This document shows, piece after piece, positions 55,805 through 64,000 of a stretch of DNA of 64,000 nt (positions are counted from its first letter, which is position 1; each line of letters begins with the position of its first letter). Both the position numbers and the translations under genes were made by a program. Origin of the DNA: Mangrovibacterium diazotrophicum. Its GTDB lineage: Bacteria; Bacteroidota; Bacteroidia; Bacteroidales; Prolixibacteraceae. The notes below the pieces were generated by a model. That model saw only the letters and a program-made list of their open reading frames with translations, was not told the origin of the DNA and did not search any database. The DNA lies in contig NZ_RAPN01000001.1 in the NCBI RefSeq assembly GCF_003610535.1, positions 372,001 through 436,000 of the forward strand, read 5' to 3'.

Positions 55805-57094
55805 TTAGTTTGTTGTTATTGTCTCCCAATCCCGCACATCAATTTTGCCGGTAACGGCTTCTGAAATTAGGGATTGACGGTAAAGTTTGAATTTTTCTAT
55901 CGATATTTGAACCTTGAAAATTGTATCATCTAAACTAGATGTTTTCTCATTTAAATATTTAACTATTTTTTTTTGTTCTTCTTTGTCTTTGGGAAGAGCA
56001 ATAACAAATTCATTTAAAACACCTATCGTTAGTTGATTGATTGTTGATGAAAGAAACAAACTTGATAAGGCTTTGAAAATTTGTGAATTAAAGAAGTAAT
56101 AGACAAAATCGTTAAATTCTGAACGGAATACAGTCATAAAAGCCCCCCATGTTTCTCCACTAACCCTTTCGTCAATTTTGATATTCTTACCTATTAAATC
56201 CCTACTACCATTTCTAGAACAAATAAGGATGTCTCCATTTTGGGTGTAATATTTAGGATTAATTTCTTTATTGACATATACATTATTGGTTAGCTCTAGC
56301 TTGCCGTCTTGTATATTTGAAGACCTTAAAACCAATTTATGGTACTCTCCCGAATCAACAACATCATCAGGAGAATATGTAATACCAGTTATAGACTCTC
56401 CAATATATTTTAATTTAGTTGTTTCCCAATGCTCAGGTATTTCACGCAGCCACTCAATGCCACTGTCTTTCAATGGAGCTTTGGGATTTAAGCCTTTGGT
56501 TACGGCTTCGTTAATAATGGCCTGGCGTTGCTCTTTGAGCTTTTCAATGAGTTGCTCTTTTTTCTCAATTAATGCATCTATTTGAGCGGTTTTGTGATCG
56601 AGGTAGGAGGCTATGGCGGTTTGCTCGTCTTTAGGCGGTTCTATTACCTCAATATTCATAAGTGATTCTTGGGTAAGCTTAGGTTGCGCGGCACCTACAA
56701 TTAAAGGGGTGTAGTCAATCGTTTCAAGCAATTCTGAAAAATAAATAATACTTCCATCTTTTGGTTTTAGAATATGAGCATGGTTATTTACCCAATACTT
56801 CCCTGATGCAATAAACGCTAAGCGTTTACTTCTTGACAATAGATTTGCACCATCTTCACCGATAAGAATTGTCTCTTCATCAAAGAGAAAATTATCGACT
56901 TTATCAATTACCCCAGACGCTCCATAATAGTCATAAATGTGTTCTGTCATATCTCCTCTTTCCACAGAGCTTAAAGGAATCCTACGATGGTTCAGATTAT
57001 CAAGGACATGTTTAATTTTTACCACCTTCCAATTTTCAGGAATTTCGCCCAACCATTCAATTCCACTATCCTTATATTTCTCGTATCGTTTCAT
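55805..57094 (-). CDS. hsdS: Type I restriction specificity subunit S (429 aa)
   Basis: DNA-recognition subunit with two target recognition domains. Each half begins with the repeated element: KDSGIEWLGEIPENW (residues ~7-21) and KDSGIEWLREIPEHW (~210-224), followed by TRD1 (~25-150) and TRD2 (~228-370). Each half ends with a helical conserved region (QTAIASYLDHKTAQIDAL and KKIVKYLNEKTSSLDDTI). Overlaps hsdM by 1 bp in the TAATG arrangement. The target site cannot be predicted here. Confidence 0.95.
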   Translation of the reverse strand: MKRYEKYKDSGIEWLGEIPENWKVVKIKHVLDNLNHRRIPLSSVERGDMTEHIYDYYGASGVIDKVDNFLFDEETILIGEDGANLLSRSKRLAFIASGKYWVNNHAHILKPKDGSIIYFSELLETIDYTPLIVGAAQPKLTQESLMNIEVIEPPKDEQTAIASYLDHKTAQIDALIEKKEQLIEKLKEQRQAIINEAVTKGLNPKAPLKDSGIEWLREIPEHWETTKLKYIGESITGITYSPDDVVDSGEYHKLVLRSSNIQDGKLELTNNVYVNKEINPKYYTQNGDILICSRNGSRDLIGKNIKIDERVSGETWGAFMTVFRSEFNDFVYYFFNSQIFKALSSLFLSSTINQLTIGVLNEFVIALPKDKEEQKKIVKYLNEKTSSLDDTIFKVQISIEKFKLYRQSLISEAVTGKIDVRDWETITTN

Positions 57095-58908
57095 TACGCC
57101 AGTAAGTCTTTTAAAAGGTCAACAATTCCTTTTTCACCGCTTTCCGGGTTACCATATTCAAGGATTTTAATGTCTTCGGCAATGGTTTCGGAGCTTTCCA
57201 ATCCTTTGTACTGGTAGAAATACTTGGTGAAGTTGATTTCGTAACCAATCCTGGTTTTGTCTATGTCAATCCACGCATCGGGTACATGGGGCAGTACTTC
57301 TGCATTAAAGTAGTCGTCAATATCGGCCGTTAAAGGCACGTTTTCCTTGTCGCGTTTTTTGCTGTCGGGTTTTGGGTTACCGCTTTTATCGGTTTGCACG
57401 CGGCCTTTTTTGTCGCGCAGCGGTTGTTCAATGGTTAACTGGTAGTAACCAAAGTGGTCGTTATCGAATATTTTGCAGTATTCGCCTTCTTCAAACTGCT
57501 CGTACAGTTCGGTAATTTGTGCAATATACTGGTCGTCGATTTGGTTTCGCTTGTTGCCCAAACTCTTTTTCATAGGATTGGCAAATAGGTACTCCACCTT
57601 TTTACTCCCGTTGGTACCTTTTTCGATGTTGGCCGCTGCATTAATCAACTGCACCTTTCCTTTGCGTCTGGCCTCCTTTTTATTGGTAATAAACCAAATG
57701 TAGGTGTTAATGCCGGTGTTGTAGAAAAGGTCTTTGGGCAGCGCCACAATACAATCGAGCCAGTCGTTCTCGATAATCCACTTACGAATTTCACTTTCGC
57801 CGCTTCCGGCATCGCCAGTAAACAGGGGCGAACCGTTGGTAACAACCCCAATGCGGCTGCCTTCGCGTTCCATTTTGGAAATCATGTGTTGCAGGAATAA
57901 GAGCTGGCCGTCGCTGGTGCGCGGCAGTCCGGCATAGAAACGCCCGGCAGGGTTTAAGGCTTCATTTCGGATAAATTTCTCGTCCTTCTTCCAGGTTACG
58001 CCATAAGGCGGGTTCGCCATCATGTAGTGGAAGTGTTTTCCCACAAACTGGTCTTCGGAAAAGGAGTTGCCGTGTTTGATGTTGTTGGCATCTTCACCGG
58101 TAATTAAGGCTTCTGATTTAGCAATGGCAAATGATTGTTCGTTAATTTCCTGCCCGTAGGTTTTAATCACCGGTTTATGGTCGCTGCTACCGAACAGGGC
58201 GTCTTCGATGTACTTTTTACCCAAGTTTACCATACCACCAGTACCACAAGCGGGGTCGTAAATGGTACGAATGATTCCGGGCTGGCTGAGTTCGGCAATT
58301 TCTGGCGCAAAAATGATGGCGTTCATCAAGGCAATTACATCGCGTGGGGTAAAGTGTTCCCCGGCAGTTTCGTTGCTTTGTTCGTTCGATATACGGATGA
58401 GTTCTTCAAACACATAACCCATGCCGTGATTGTCAATCTTGTCGGTATTTAGGTTTACCCGACAGATCGCATCAATCATTTCATAAAGCAGCTTGTTTTT
58501 AATCAGGCGGGCAACGATTTTATCGAACTGGAAGTTGTCGAGGATGTCACGTACATCAGGGTTAAAACCATTCAGGTAGTTATTGAAGTTAATCTCGATG
58601 TTGCGCGGGTCGTCTTTCAACGAATTGAGGGTATGTTTCGAAGTATTGTAAAACTTCAAACCTCCGGCAGCTTTACGCAAAATGGGGTCGAGTTTATCCT
58701 CTGCTACTTTATCGTGAAAGTTGTTGTAGGCATCGCGAACCTTTTGGTTCACGGGTTCCAGGATGCAATCGAGTCGGCGAATCACCACAAAGGGGAGGAG
58801 TACGTCGCCGATTTCATTTTTCTTGAAAGCATCACGCAAAACATCATCTGTAATTCTCCAGATGAATCCTACTTCGACTTTATTATTGTTATTTATTTCG
58901 TTGCTCAT
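57094..58908 (-). CDS. hsdM: Type I modification methyltransferase subunit M (604 aa)
   Basis: N6-adenine methyltransferase. AdoMet-binding motif I YDPACGTGGM (217-226), catalytic motif IV NPPYG (299-303), and HFTPRDVIALM (185-195), all in the order typical of gamma-class HsdM. The N-terminal HsdM_N helical domain (~10-150) and the C-terminal extension are full length. First gene of the hsdM-hsdS-...-hsdR run, with a promoter just upstream. Confidence 0.96.
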   Translation of the reverse strand: MSNEINNNNKVEVGFIWRITDDVLRDAFKKNEIGDVLLPFVVIRRLDCILEPVNQKVRDAYNNFHDKVAEDKLDPILRKAAGGLKFYNTSKHTLNSLKDDPRNIEINFNNYLNGFNPDVRDILDNFQFDKIVARLIKNKLLYEMIDAICRVNLNTDKIDNHGMGYVFEELIRISNEQSNETAGEHFTPRDVIALMNAIIFAPEIAELSQPGIIRTIYDPACGTGGMVNLGKKYIEDALFGSSDHKPVIKTYGQEINEQSFAIAKSEALITGEDANNIKHGNSFSEDQFVGKHFHYMMANPPYGVTWKKDEKFIRNEALNPAGRFYAGLPRTSDGQLLFLQHMISKMEREGSRIGVVTNGSPLFTGDAGSGESEIRKWIIENDWLDCIVALPKDLFYNTGINTYIWFITNKKEARRKGKVQLINAAANIEKGTNGSKKVEYLFANPMKKSLGNKRNQIDDQYIAQITELYEQFEEGEYCKIFDNDHFGYYQLTIEQPLRDKKGRVQTDKSGNPKPDSKKRDKENVPLTADIDDYFNAEVLPHVPDAWIDIDKTRIGYEINFTKYFYQYKGLESSETIAEDIKILEYGNPESGEKGIVDLLKDLLA

Positions 58909-58941
58909 AGTATGCTTTTATTTTCTCTTTTATTGACACTG

Positions 58942-58949
58942 CAAAGATA
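58942..58949 (-). promoter_or_regulatory. -7 promoter element upstream of hsdM (TATCTTTG)
   Basis: Exact TAnnTTTG on the minus strand, about 33 bp before the hsdM ATG; the -33 TTG is not convincing. It would give the R-M operon its own start independent of the AAA module upstream. Confidence 0.5.
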
Positions 58950-58979
58950 GTTTTAATGTGTGCGGTGGAAGTGCATAGG

Positions 58980-60053
58980 TTAATTTAAAAGTCGGTTTAC
59001 AATTAAAGCCGATTCAGTTCCATTTAAATATAGCCTGTAATACCTGTCATTTTGCCCTTGCTTATCTAATTGCCTTTCTGCTTCTATTCTGATCTCTGTC
59101 AACCTCTTAATTAATTTACTATGTTTTTTATCAGATGTGATTCTCGGCATCGTATTTAGCAGAGAGTGGTACTGCGCTTGTAAATTAAAATCATTATCAT
59201 TTCTAATCTTTTTTTGATTGGAAACCGAAAAAATAGCAAACCCATGTTCTGAATTTCCAAAATGATAGTTTTTTAATATTCTTCTTTGGTGAGTATGTTC
59301 AAAGATTACAGTAGAACGGTGCACTAATAAGATCTCTACATTGATTGAATAACCTCTTAATTTTTGAATACTATCAGTAATATTCTTTACTATCCGTAAT
59401 CTGAATGTTTCATTTTCAAACTTTCTGGAGCTTTCTAAGACAAATAGAATATCAAAGGATGCTAGGAGCACATCCGGTAAAATGCAGTCAAAATATCTGA
59501 CCATGTTAGCAACTCCTACATTTTCCGTGCGCTCCTCATTGGAAAATAGATTTCTGTCTACAATTACAGTACTGTTTGACCTCTCTGATTTAAAACTATT
59601 TAAAACAAATCCATACCCTTTTAGAACACCGTCTTTACACTGAATTAGCTCATCTTTTTCAAAATCAAAGTCGATTTCAAAATCCTGAATATCTGATAGT
59701 TTACGGGAGGAATAGATTTGAATGCCATATTGAGAACCTAATTCATTTGCCTTGTCTTCATCGATATCCAAAATAAATATTCCAAAGGGGTGATCAACCA
59801 TTGTTGCTGTATTATCCGCGAACTGAAATTGGTCACCGAAAGCAGACGGTCTCTTAATCGCATCATTTTCGTGATACAAGAGAAACAAAAAGCTTTCCTC
59901 GTTATCATCACCTTCTAGTTCTCTGTCCAAAGTAGCCTGATCGATATTTAAATAAATGTTCGCTTGGGTTCCAATTATTTTTTTCCAATTTGGGTACTCG
60001 CCAGAATCAAAGATTTCTTCGATTGCTGAAACCTCTGAAAATATATTAATCAT
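58980..60053 (-). CDS. AAA-partner protein 2 (357 aa), unknown family
   Basis: Not recognised by name. Overlaps the AAA ATPase 2 stop by 4 bp. Shows TVIVDRNLFSNEER (162-175) and FEHTHQRRILKNYHFGNSEH (251-270), corresponding to VLVDNYIFSDES and KEHDRGIFTNYIRIVTGDSF of partner protein 1. The N-terminal half is acidic, resembling a substrate- or nucleotide-binding region. Possible DNA/RNA-acting effector (inference). Confidence 0.7.
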   Translation of the reverse strand: MINIFSEVSAIEEIFDSGEYPNWKKIIGTQANIYLNIDQATLDRELEGDDNEESFLFLLYHENDAIKRPSAFGDQFQFADNTATMVDHPFGIFILDIDEDKANELGSQYGIQIYSSRKLSDIQDFEIDFDFEKDELIQCKDGVLKGYGFVLNSFKSERSNSTVIVDRNLFSNEERTENVGVANMVRYFDCILPDVLLASFDILFVLESSRKFENETFRLRIVKNITDSIQKLRGYSINVEILLVHRSTVIFEHTHQRRILKNYHFGNSEHGFAIFSVSNQKKIRNDNDFNLQAQYHSLLNTMPRITSDKKHSKLIKRLTEIRIEAERQLDKQGQNDRYYRLYLNGTESALIVNRLLN

Positions 60054-61615
60054 CTTACATGCCTGTTTAATTTCAACATTTCCTTAGTAGAGTTGGTCGC
60101 AACATTTGTAAATCCACCATCAAAACTTCTATCGAATTTACCCTCAGCCGTATAATTCATTTGATAAGGGCCTTCGGTAAGATGGAAGTAGTAAACTGTA
60201 AAAGGATTGGGGTTTGTTTCCTGGGTGGTAAATAAGCCATTTTTTAGCCCAAGAACCTGGGTGCGTCGTATAATGTATTCAGAATGCGTTTCTACAATGA
60301 ATTTTATACCAAATTCATCATTAATCTCAAAAAAGAAATCTGCAAGTTCGCTTTGTAGAGCAGGATGCAGGTTTAACTCGGGTTCTTCGACTATCAGGTT
60401 AATGCCTTTGGTTTCTGCTTTGAAGTGACGGAGCATGGTTGCTATTTTGAAAAACAGCTGCATTAATTGAAGTGAGCCCATGCCCATATCTGCCAAATGT
60501 GTTTCAACATCGCCATTTTTTATGAAGCACTCGTATGCTTCTCCTGAAATGAAATTAATGTCGAATGTGTCGCCGATTTCAAAGCGTTTCATCCATTTTT
60601 CGACGAATATATATTCCGGTTGACCTTTCTGAATTTTTAACTGGTAAAATTGGTGTATTGCCTGCCCTAAAGCATTCTGCTTATCACGCAAGTAGAAAAG
60701 TGCTGACTGTTTTGATGGATTTGCCCCTAAGTAGAATACTTTTTTGGTATTCAATAGATTGACGAATTTTGAAATTGAGTTCTTAATGTTATGTCTATCC
60801 GCGTCGATAGCATTAATTTGCTCAAATTGTTCGTTTTCTTCATTCACTAATACTGAAGAATCTTCTCTTTTTCCGATATAAAAAACACGCAGGTCGTGAT
60901 TACGGGAAAGAAAGTCACTTACCATTTCTTCCAGGGGACTTTCTTCGGTTGATGCGATAGTAAAATCCTTCAACGGATAGTCTAAGTTGTATTTGATTTC
61001 TGTGTCATTTGTTCTTCTCGGTCTCGATTCGAGTTCATCGAGTCTCATGTTTAATAAATTGATTTGGTTGATAAGGTTTAGTCCTTCTCTTGACGTTTTG
61101 CTTACTCCTTCTAATTCCTTTTTATATTTTATTACACTCTCTCGAATATTGTCTATTACAATCTCGATAGCCATCTCACCTACAGCGTAGGATACTTGTT
61201 TTGAAATTCTAACAAACTCGGACACATGGTCAAATAGAAAATCAATTTTATTTTTTTCATCTGTAATTTTTACGGTGTGGACATTTGCAAACGTATAATC
61301 TGCATCTTCTTCCGGCCACAACGAGATTTCAACACTATAATCCTCAATTTCAAAATGGAAATCAATGAAACCTGACTCAGAATTTTGACACAGTGCTCTT
61401 TCGTAGGTTACAATATTTGCGTCGTTCAATACCTCACTCGCAAATGAAAATGTGTCTTTTTGCTGATTTCGAAGGTAATCGAGAACCAACAAGAGTGCTT
61501 TCACTATAGTTGATTTCCCCGAATTGTTTTTACCAACCATGAGGGTTATTTCACCTAATTCTAAAGGTTCAAGTTTGACGAATCGTCTAAAATTTTTGAA
61601 TCCTATTTTTTTCAT
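60050..61615 (-). CDS. AAA ATPase with DUF3696-like C-terminus, module 2 (521 aa)
   Basis: AAA15/OLD-like ATPase. Walker A VGKNNSGKST (27-36), coiled-coil-like insert (~150-210), Walker B VEEPELNLHP (409-418), ETHSEYII (~442-449) and a C-terminal YYFHLTEGPY / FDGGFTN segment. Both Walker B and C-terminus lie exactly 113 residues apart in modules 1 and 2. Followed by partner gene 2 with a 4-bp overlap. Preceded by the WYL regulator 2 gene 31 bp upstream. Confidence 0.85.
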   Translation of the reverse strand: MKKIGFKNFRRFVKLEPLELGEITLMVGKNNSGKSTIVKALLLVLDYLRNQQKDTFSFASEVLNDANIVTYERALCQNSESGFIDFHFEIEDYSVEISLWPEEDADYTFANVHTVKITDEKNKIDFLFDHVSEFVRISKQVSYAVGEMAIEIVIDNIRESVIKYKKELEGVSKTSREGLNLINQINLLNMRLDELESRPRRTNDTEIKYNLDYPLKDFTIASTEESPLEEMVSDFLSRNHDLRVFYIGKREDSSVLVNEENEQFEQINAIDADRHNIKNSISKFVNLLNTKKVFYLGANPSKQSALFYLRDKQNALGQAIHQFYQLKIQKGQPEYIFVEKWMKRFEIGDTFDINFISGEAYECFIKNGDVETHLADMGMGSLQLMQLFFKIATMLRHFKAETKGINLIVEEPELNLHPALQSELADFFFEINDEFGIKFIVETHSEYIIRRTQVLGLKNGLFTTQETNPNPFTVYYFHLTEGPYQMNYTAEGKFDRSFDGGFTNVATNSTKEMLKLNRHVR

Positions 61616-61646
61616 CTTGCAAGGTTAATAATGACTTGTGCAGTGA

Positions 61647-62660
61647 TTATACACAGGTCGAATATTTTTGATTTAATACTTTAATTCTGTTTGTAATAGC
61701 TGCTCGGAGAGCCTCTGGCTCCAATACTTCAATTTTCTCACCGAAAGAAAAAATCGTTGATTCCAATTCGTAATTCAGTTGAAGTTTTAATTCAATCCGG
61801 GTTCCGTCTTCATCCTTTTTTATTTTCTGTGAACCATGAATGGGTTTAGACGTGATGTAAGGTAACAGGTCATCATCGGCCTTTAAAACTACCTTTTGGG
61901 GTTCCTGCGCATCATCTACTGATACTCCAATAACGTCGTCGAAATAGTCAGAGAAGTCAATTTTTGTATTTGCGATGTATTTTGTTTTGCTTTCGTTGAT
62001 TTCCTGAATGCGGTCAAGCGCCAGGTTCGTGATGCTTCCATATTCGTTATTCAACCCAAATAAAAACCAGCGGTTGTTATACTGTTTCAGGTGGTAGGGA
62101 TGAATTTCAAATAATAACTCTCTTTCTGTTTTAAATGGTTTGTAAGTTATTAGCAGCACCTTTTTGCTGACAATGGCGTTATAAATATCACCAATGTACT
62201 CGCGCCCGGTTAAAAATGGGTTTTCTTCAAAACTCAGTATGTTATCATCAGTTTTGAGATTAAAAGTTTGCTCCAAGCGGGCTGTTAGTTCCTCCACCCA
62301 GTCAAACTGAGGCATCCCTTTAAAACGGGAAAGCGTTAATAAGGACTCCTTTAATTGTTGCGCTTCTTGCTCGTTTAAAGGTTGGCTGTTAATCGAAAAG
62401 CTCAAGTCGGTATAACGGTAAAATGCTTTTCGACCATCTTTAAAGGATTCGATTGGTGCATCAAAACCTTTTGAATCCTGCATGAATTTTATGTCTTCGT
62501 ATACTTGACGTCGTTTTACCCCTGAAGATTTTGGGTCAACATCCAATAAAGCGTCATTACATGCGTCAATTAAATCCTCGATGTAATATTTTCTACCCGG
62601 ATTCCGAAAACATCTATCCAAAGCCTGGTATCGTATAGTCGCGTTTTTGTTGGTTGACAC
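61647..62660 (-). CDS. WYL-domain transcriptional regulator 2 (337 aa)
   Basis: N-terminal winged HTH (ALDRCFRNPGRKYYIEDLID, VKRRQVYEDIKFM; ~12-60), then a WYL domain (ITYKPF..., EIHPYHLKQYNNRWFLFGLNNEYG, NLALDRIQEI; ~165-240) and a WCX-like C-terminal extension (~250-337). Starts with GTG at 62660. Together with WYL regulator 1 it brackets the island. Likely controls the AAA-2 and R-M operon directly downstream. Confidence 0.9.
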   Translation of the reverse strand: MSTNKNATIRYQALDRCFRNPGRKYYIEDLIDACNDALLDVDPKSSGVKRRQVYEDIKFMQDSKGFDAPIESFKDGRKAFYRYTDLSFSINSQPLNEQEAQQLKESLLTLSRFKGMPQFDWVEELTARLEQTFNLKTDDNILSFEENPFLTGREYIGDIYNAIVSKKVLLITYKPFKTERELLFEIHPYHLKQYNNRWFLFGLNNEYGSITNLALDRIQEINESKTKYIANTKIDFSDYFDDVIGVSVDDAQEPQKVVLKADDDLLPYITSKPIHGSQKIKKDEDGTRIELKLQLNYELESTIFSFGEKIEVLEPEALRAAITNRIKVLNQKYSTCV

Positions 62661-62888
62661 GTTTTCTTAGTTTTATTAATTCGATTTTGCTCTACGAATT
62701 GCTCTTTCTTCATTTTTATTCGGTTCATAAACCTGCTCTGTCGGCGATAGCATCAGTAGTTTGCTTTCAATTATCTGATAAAATCTATCTATTTAACAAT
62801 TTGCTTTCTCTTTACTCAGAGATTACCTCTTTCAATTTCCCGAAACATAGCGTCTTAATATCCAATTCAGCAATCAGTTAGCATTAAA

Positions 62889-63074
62889 TCAGTCCTTTCC
62901 TTCTCTTAATTCTTTAATTCGTTTTGCCAAAAACATATTTAATACAGTCGATGACAAGGCTAAGTATGGCAATTTACTAAAGAAAAGATAAACATAAAAA
63001 ACAAAAAACAGGATAATTATCAACATAGGAGAGGGGATTTGTAGGAAATGTAGGAAAAGCAAATTTCCAGTCAT
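62889..63074 (-). CDS. Possible small membrane protein (61 aa)
   Basis: One hydrophobic segment (residues ~17-36, SPMLIIILFFVFYVYLFF) and a Lys/Arg-rich end. It lies between the WYL gene and the right-edge gene on the same strand, 48 bp after the latter's stop. Could be a real small gene or chance; no homology. Confidence 0.35.
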   Translation of the reverse strand: MTGNLLFLHFLQIPSPMLIIILFFVFYVYLFFSKLPYLALSSTVLNMFLAKRIKELREGKD

Positions 63075-63122
63075 GCAAAGAAAAACCTGTCTTATGTACC
63101 CCTCATTAGTTATCGATAGAGG

Positions 63123-63899
63123 CTATTGGTATATATTGATTGTTCTAAGTGAATACTCAATTCCAGCTAATTCTCCACGAAGATGTAGTCTTTCGTCTTT
63201 GGTGTCATCGTCATTCTCAATAAGTCTTTTTTCAATTACCTCTTTTCGCTGCATTAGCTGTGAAATGATTTGATCAAAAGATTTTTCAGGCGAAACATCA
63301 AAGAGATTAGCTGAATTTTCCCTTTTCCCAGCTAAATACAGGAATTTATCACACAACTCTTCATAGTAAATCAAAATACTGTTGTGGTCAGACAGAAATT
63401 TCAGTAACGGATTAAGAAATTGCATGAATAACTCGTGGCTGATAGGGGATCCTTTCTTTCTCGCCATAGGTCTGCCCCTTAATTGCTTTGATGAAAACAA
63501 AGAAACTTCTAGTTGTTCACCTGAATTTACCAATTCAAATTGAATACATCCTTTCACTTGAGCCCCTAGTGAACTATAAGCCTCCACTTTAATCCAATTT
63601 ACCTTATTGTGAGTGAGGTAGAACTCCCAATCCGTAACCACCTTTTTAGCAACAATACTTAGCGCTCCAGCATAATGGTCGTTGAATATTTCTTTTAGTA
63701 CTGGCTTTACTTTTCTGAAACTTTCATTTTTCGGTTTATCTAGTTTCTCGCCCAATTTAATAAGACAGATATCAATAGCTTGAACTAACTCATAGTTTTC
63801 GACCACTTCAGAACTGTATCTTTCATTCCATTTGAAAAAGCTGGTTTTATATCGATCCATCTCGGAACTTATATAATAATAATTGTCTTGCTTAGCCAT
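63123..63899 (-). CDS. Unknown soluble protein (258 aa)
   Basis: Not recognised. N-terminal region has aromatic/Lys-rich helices, then a soluble alpha/beta-like stretch (EVSLFSSKQLRGRPMARK, ~129-146), ending in helices with MQRKEVIEKRLIENDDDTKDER. Complete, with start ATG at 63899 (MAKQDNYYYIS). Because it precedes the WYL regulator and AAA module on the same strand it may belong to them, but no function can be given. Confidence 0.6.
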   Translation of the reverse strand: MAKQDNYYYISSEMDRYKTSFFKWNERYSSEVVENYELVQAIDICLIKLGEKLDKPKNESFRKVKPVLKEIFNDHYAGALSIVAKKVVTDWEFYLTHNKVNWIKVEAYSSLGAQVKGCIQFELVNSGEQLEVSLFSSKQLRGRPMARKKGSPISHELFMQFLNPLLKFLSDHNSILIYYEELCDKFLYLAGKRENSANLFDVSPEKSFDQIISQLMQRKEVIEKRLIENDDDTKDERLHLRGELAGIEYSLRTINIYQ

Positions 63900-64000
63900 T
63901 CAGAAGGTTTTTACTTTGTGGGGGTTCCATTAGGTTATTAAGATATACACGATTGAGTTATGCACTTGCTAAATCCTTTCATTCATCTTTCCATCAATTT

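Overview
This window looks like a chromosomal segment of a member of the Bacteroidota, probably a marine or anaerobic lineage near Marinilabiliales/Prolixibacteraceae (the lineage is inference). Support: several promoters match the Bacteroidota -7 element TAnnTTTG, Shine-Dalgarno sequences are mostly weak or absent, and many proteins are typical of the phylum (a PIF1-like helicase ending in an HTH domain, DUF5808 small membrane proteins, an OprO/P-type porin, a TonB-free TolC/RND set). No tRNA, rRNA, CRISPR array or complete insertion sequence with terminal inverted repeats was seen.

Left part, about 1-32.4 kb, is ordinary, moderate-GC housekeeping and accessory metabolism. It holds a 5'-complete, 3'-truncated helicase (minus), a 1,544-residue polytopic membrane protein of unknown function, a GH63-like glucosidase followed by a nested 21-bp/105-bp tandem repeat, a REP-associated tyrosine transposase (RAYT) inside duplicated REP-like hairpin blocks, two DUF5808 paralogs, an MFS exporter, lipoate-protein ligase, a porin, a small lipoprotein and a CsbD-like small protein. 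A molybdenum hydroxylase operon (2Fe-2S subunit, Mo subunit, XdhC, MocA-like) follows, then a TolC-adaptor-RND efflux operon, an acyl-CoA synthetase, a divergent AraC regulator/aldo-keto reductase pair, and a minimal DEAD-box protein.

Right part, about 32.6-64 kb, is AT-richer and reads as a continuous defence or stress-response island. (1) An AAA ATPase with its partner gene and a small third gene (minus, 32.7-35.9 kb). (2) A WYL regulator coupled to a small UVR-motif protein (minus), divergent from a rightward cluster: two paralogous small proteins, a 69-aa protein, HAD phosphatase, phosphoribosyltransferase, DprA/LOG-like nucleotide-binding protein and TerB-like protein. Two matched inverted repeats (TGCA-N7-TGCA) lie between them and an 18-bp perfect terminator hairpin ends the cluster. 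(3) A leftward cassette with a membrane-anchored TPR-CHAT caspase-like protease, two small membrane proteins, and two proteins with possible MazF/PemK-like domains. (4) A type I restriction-modification locus (hsdM, hsdS, small HTH-like gene, two DUF262/GmrSD-type genes, hsdR). (5) A second AAA-ATPase/partner module, a second WYL regulator and two unrecognised genes at the right edge.

The two most promising leads for undescribed biology are the HAD-PRTase-DprA-TerB cluster with its WYL/UVR control module, and the CHAT-protease cassette. A third is that the AAA modules at opposite ends of the island have partner proteins sharing a distant motif pair. Functional statements come from reading motifs by eye; no database search was possible.
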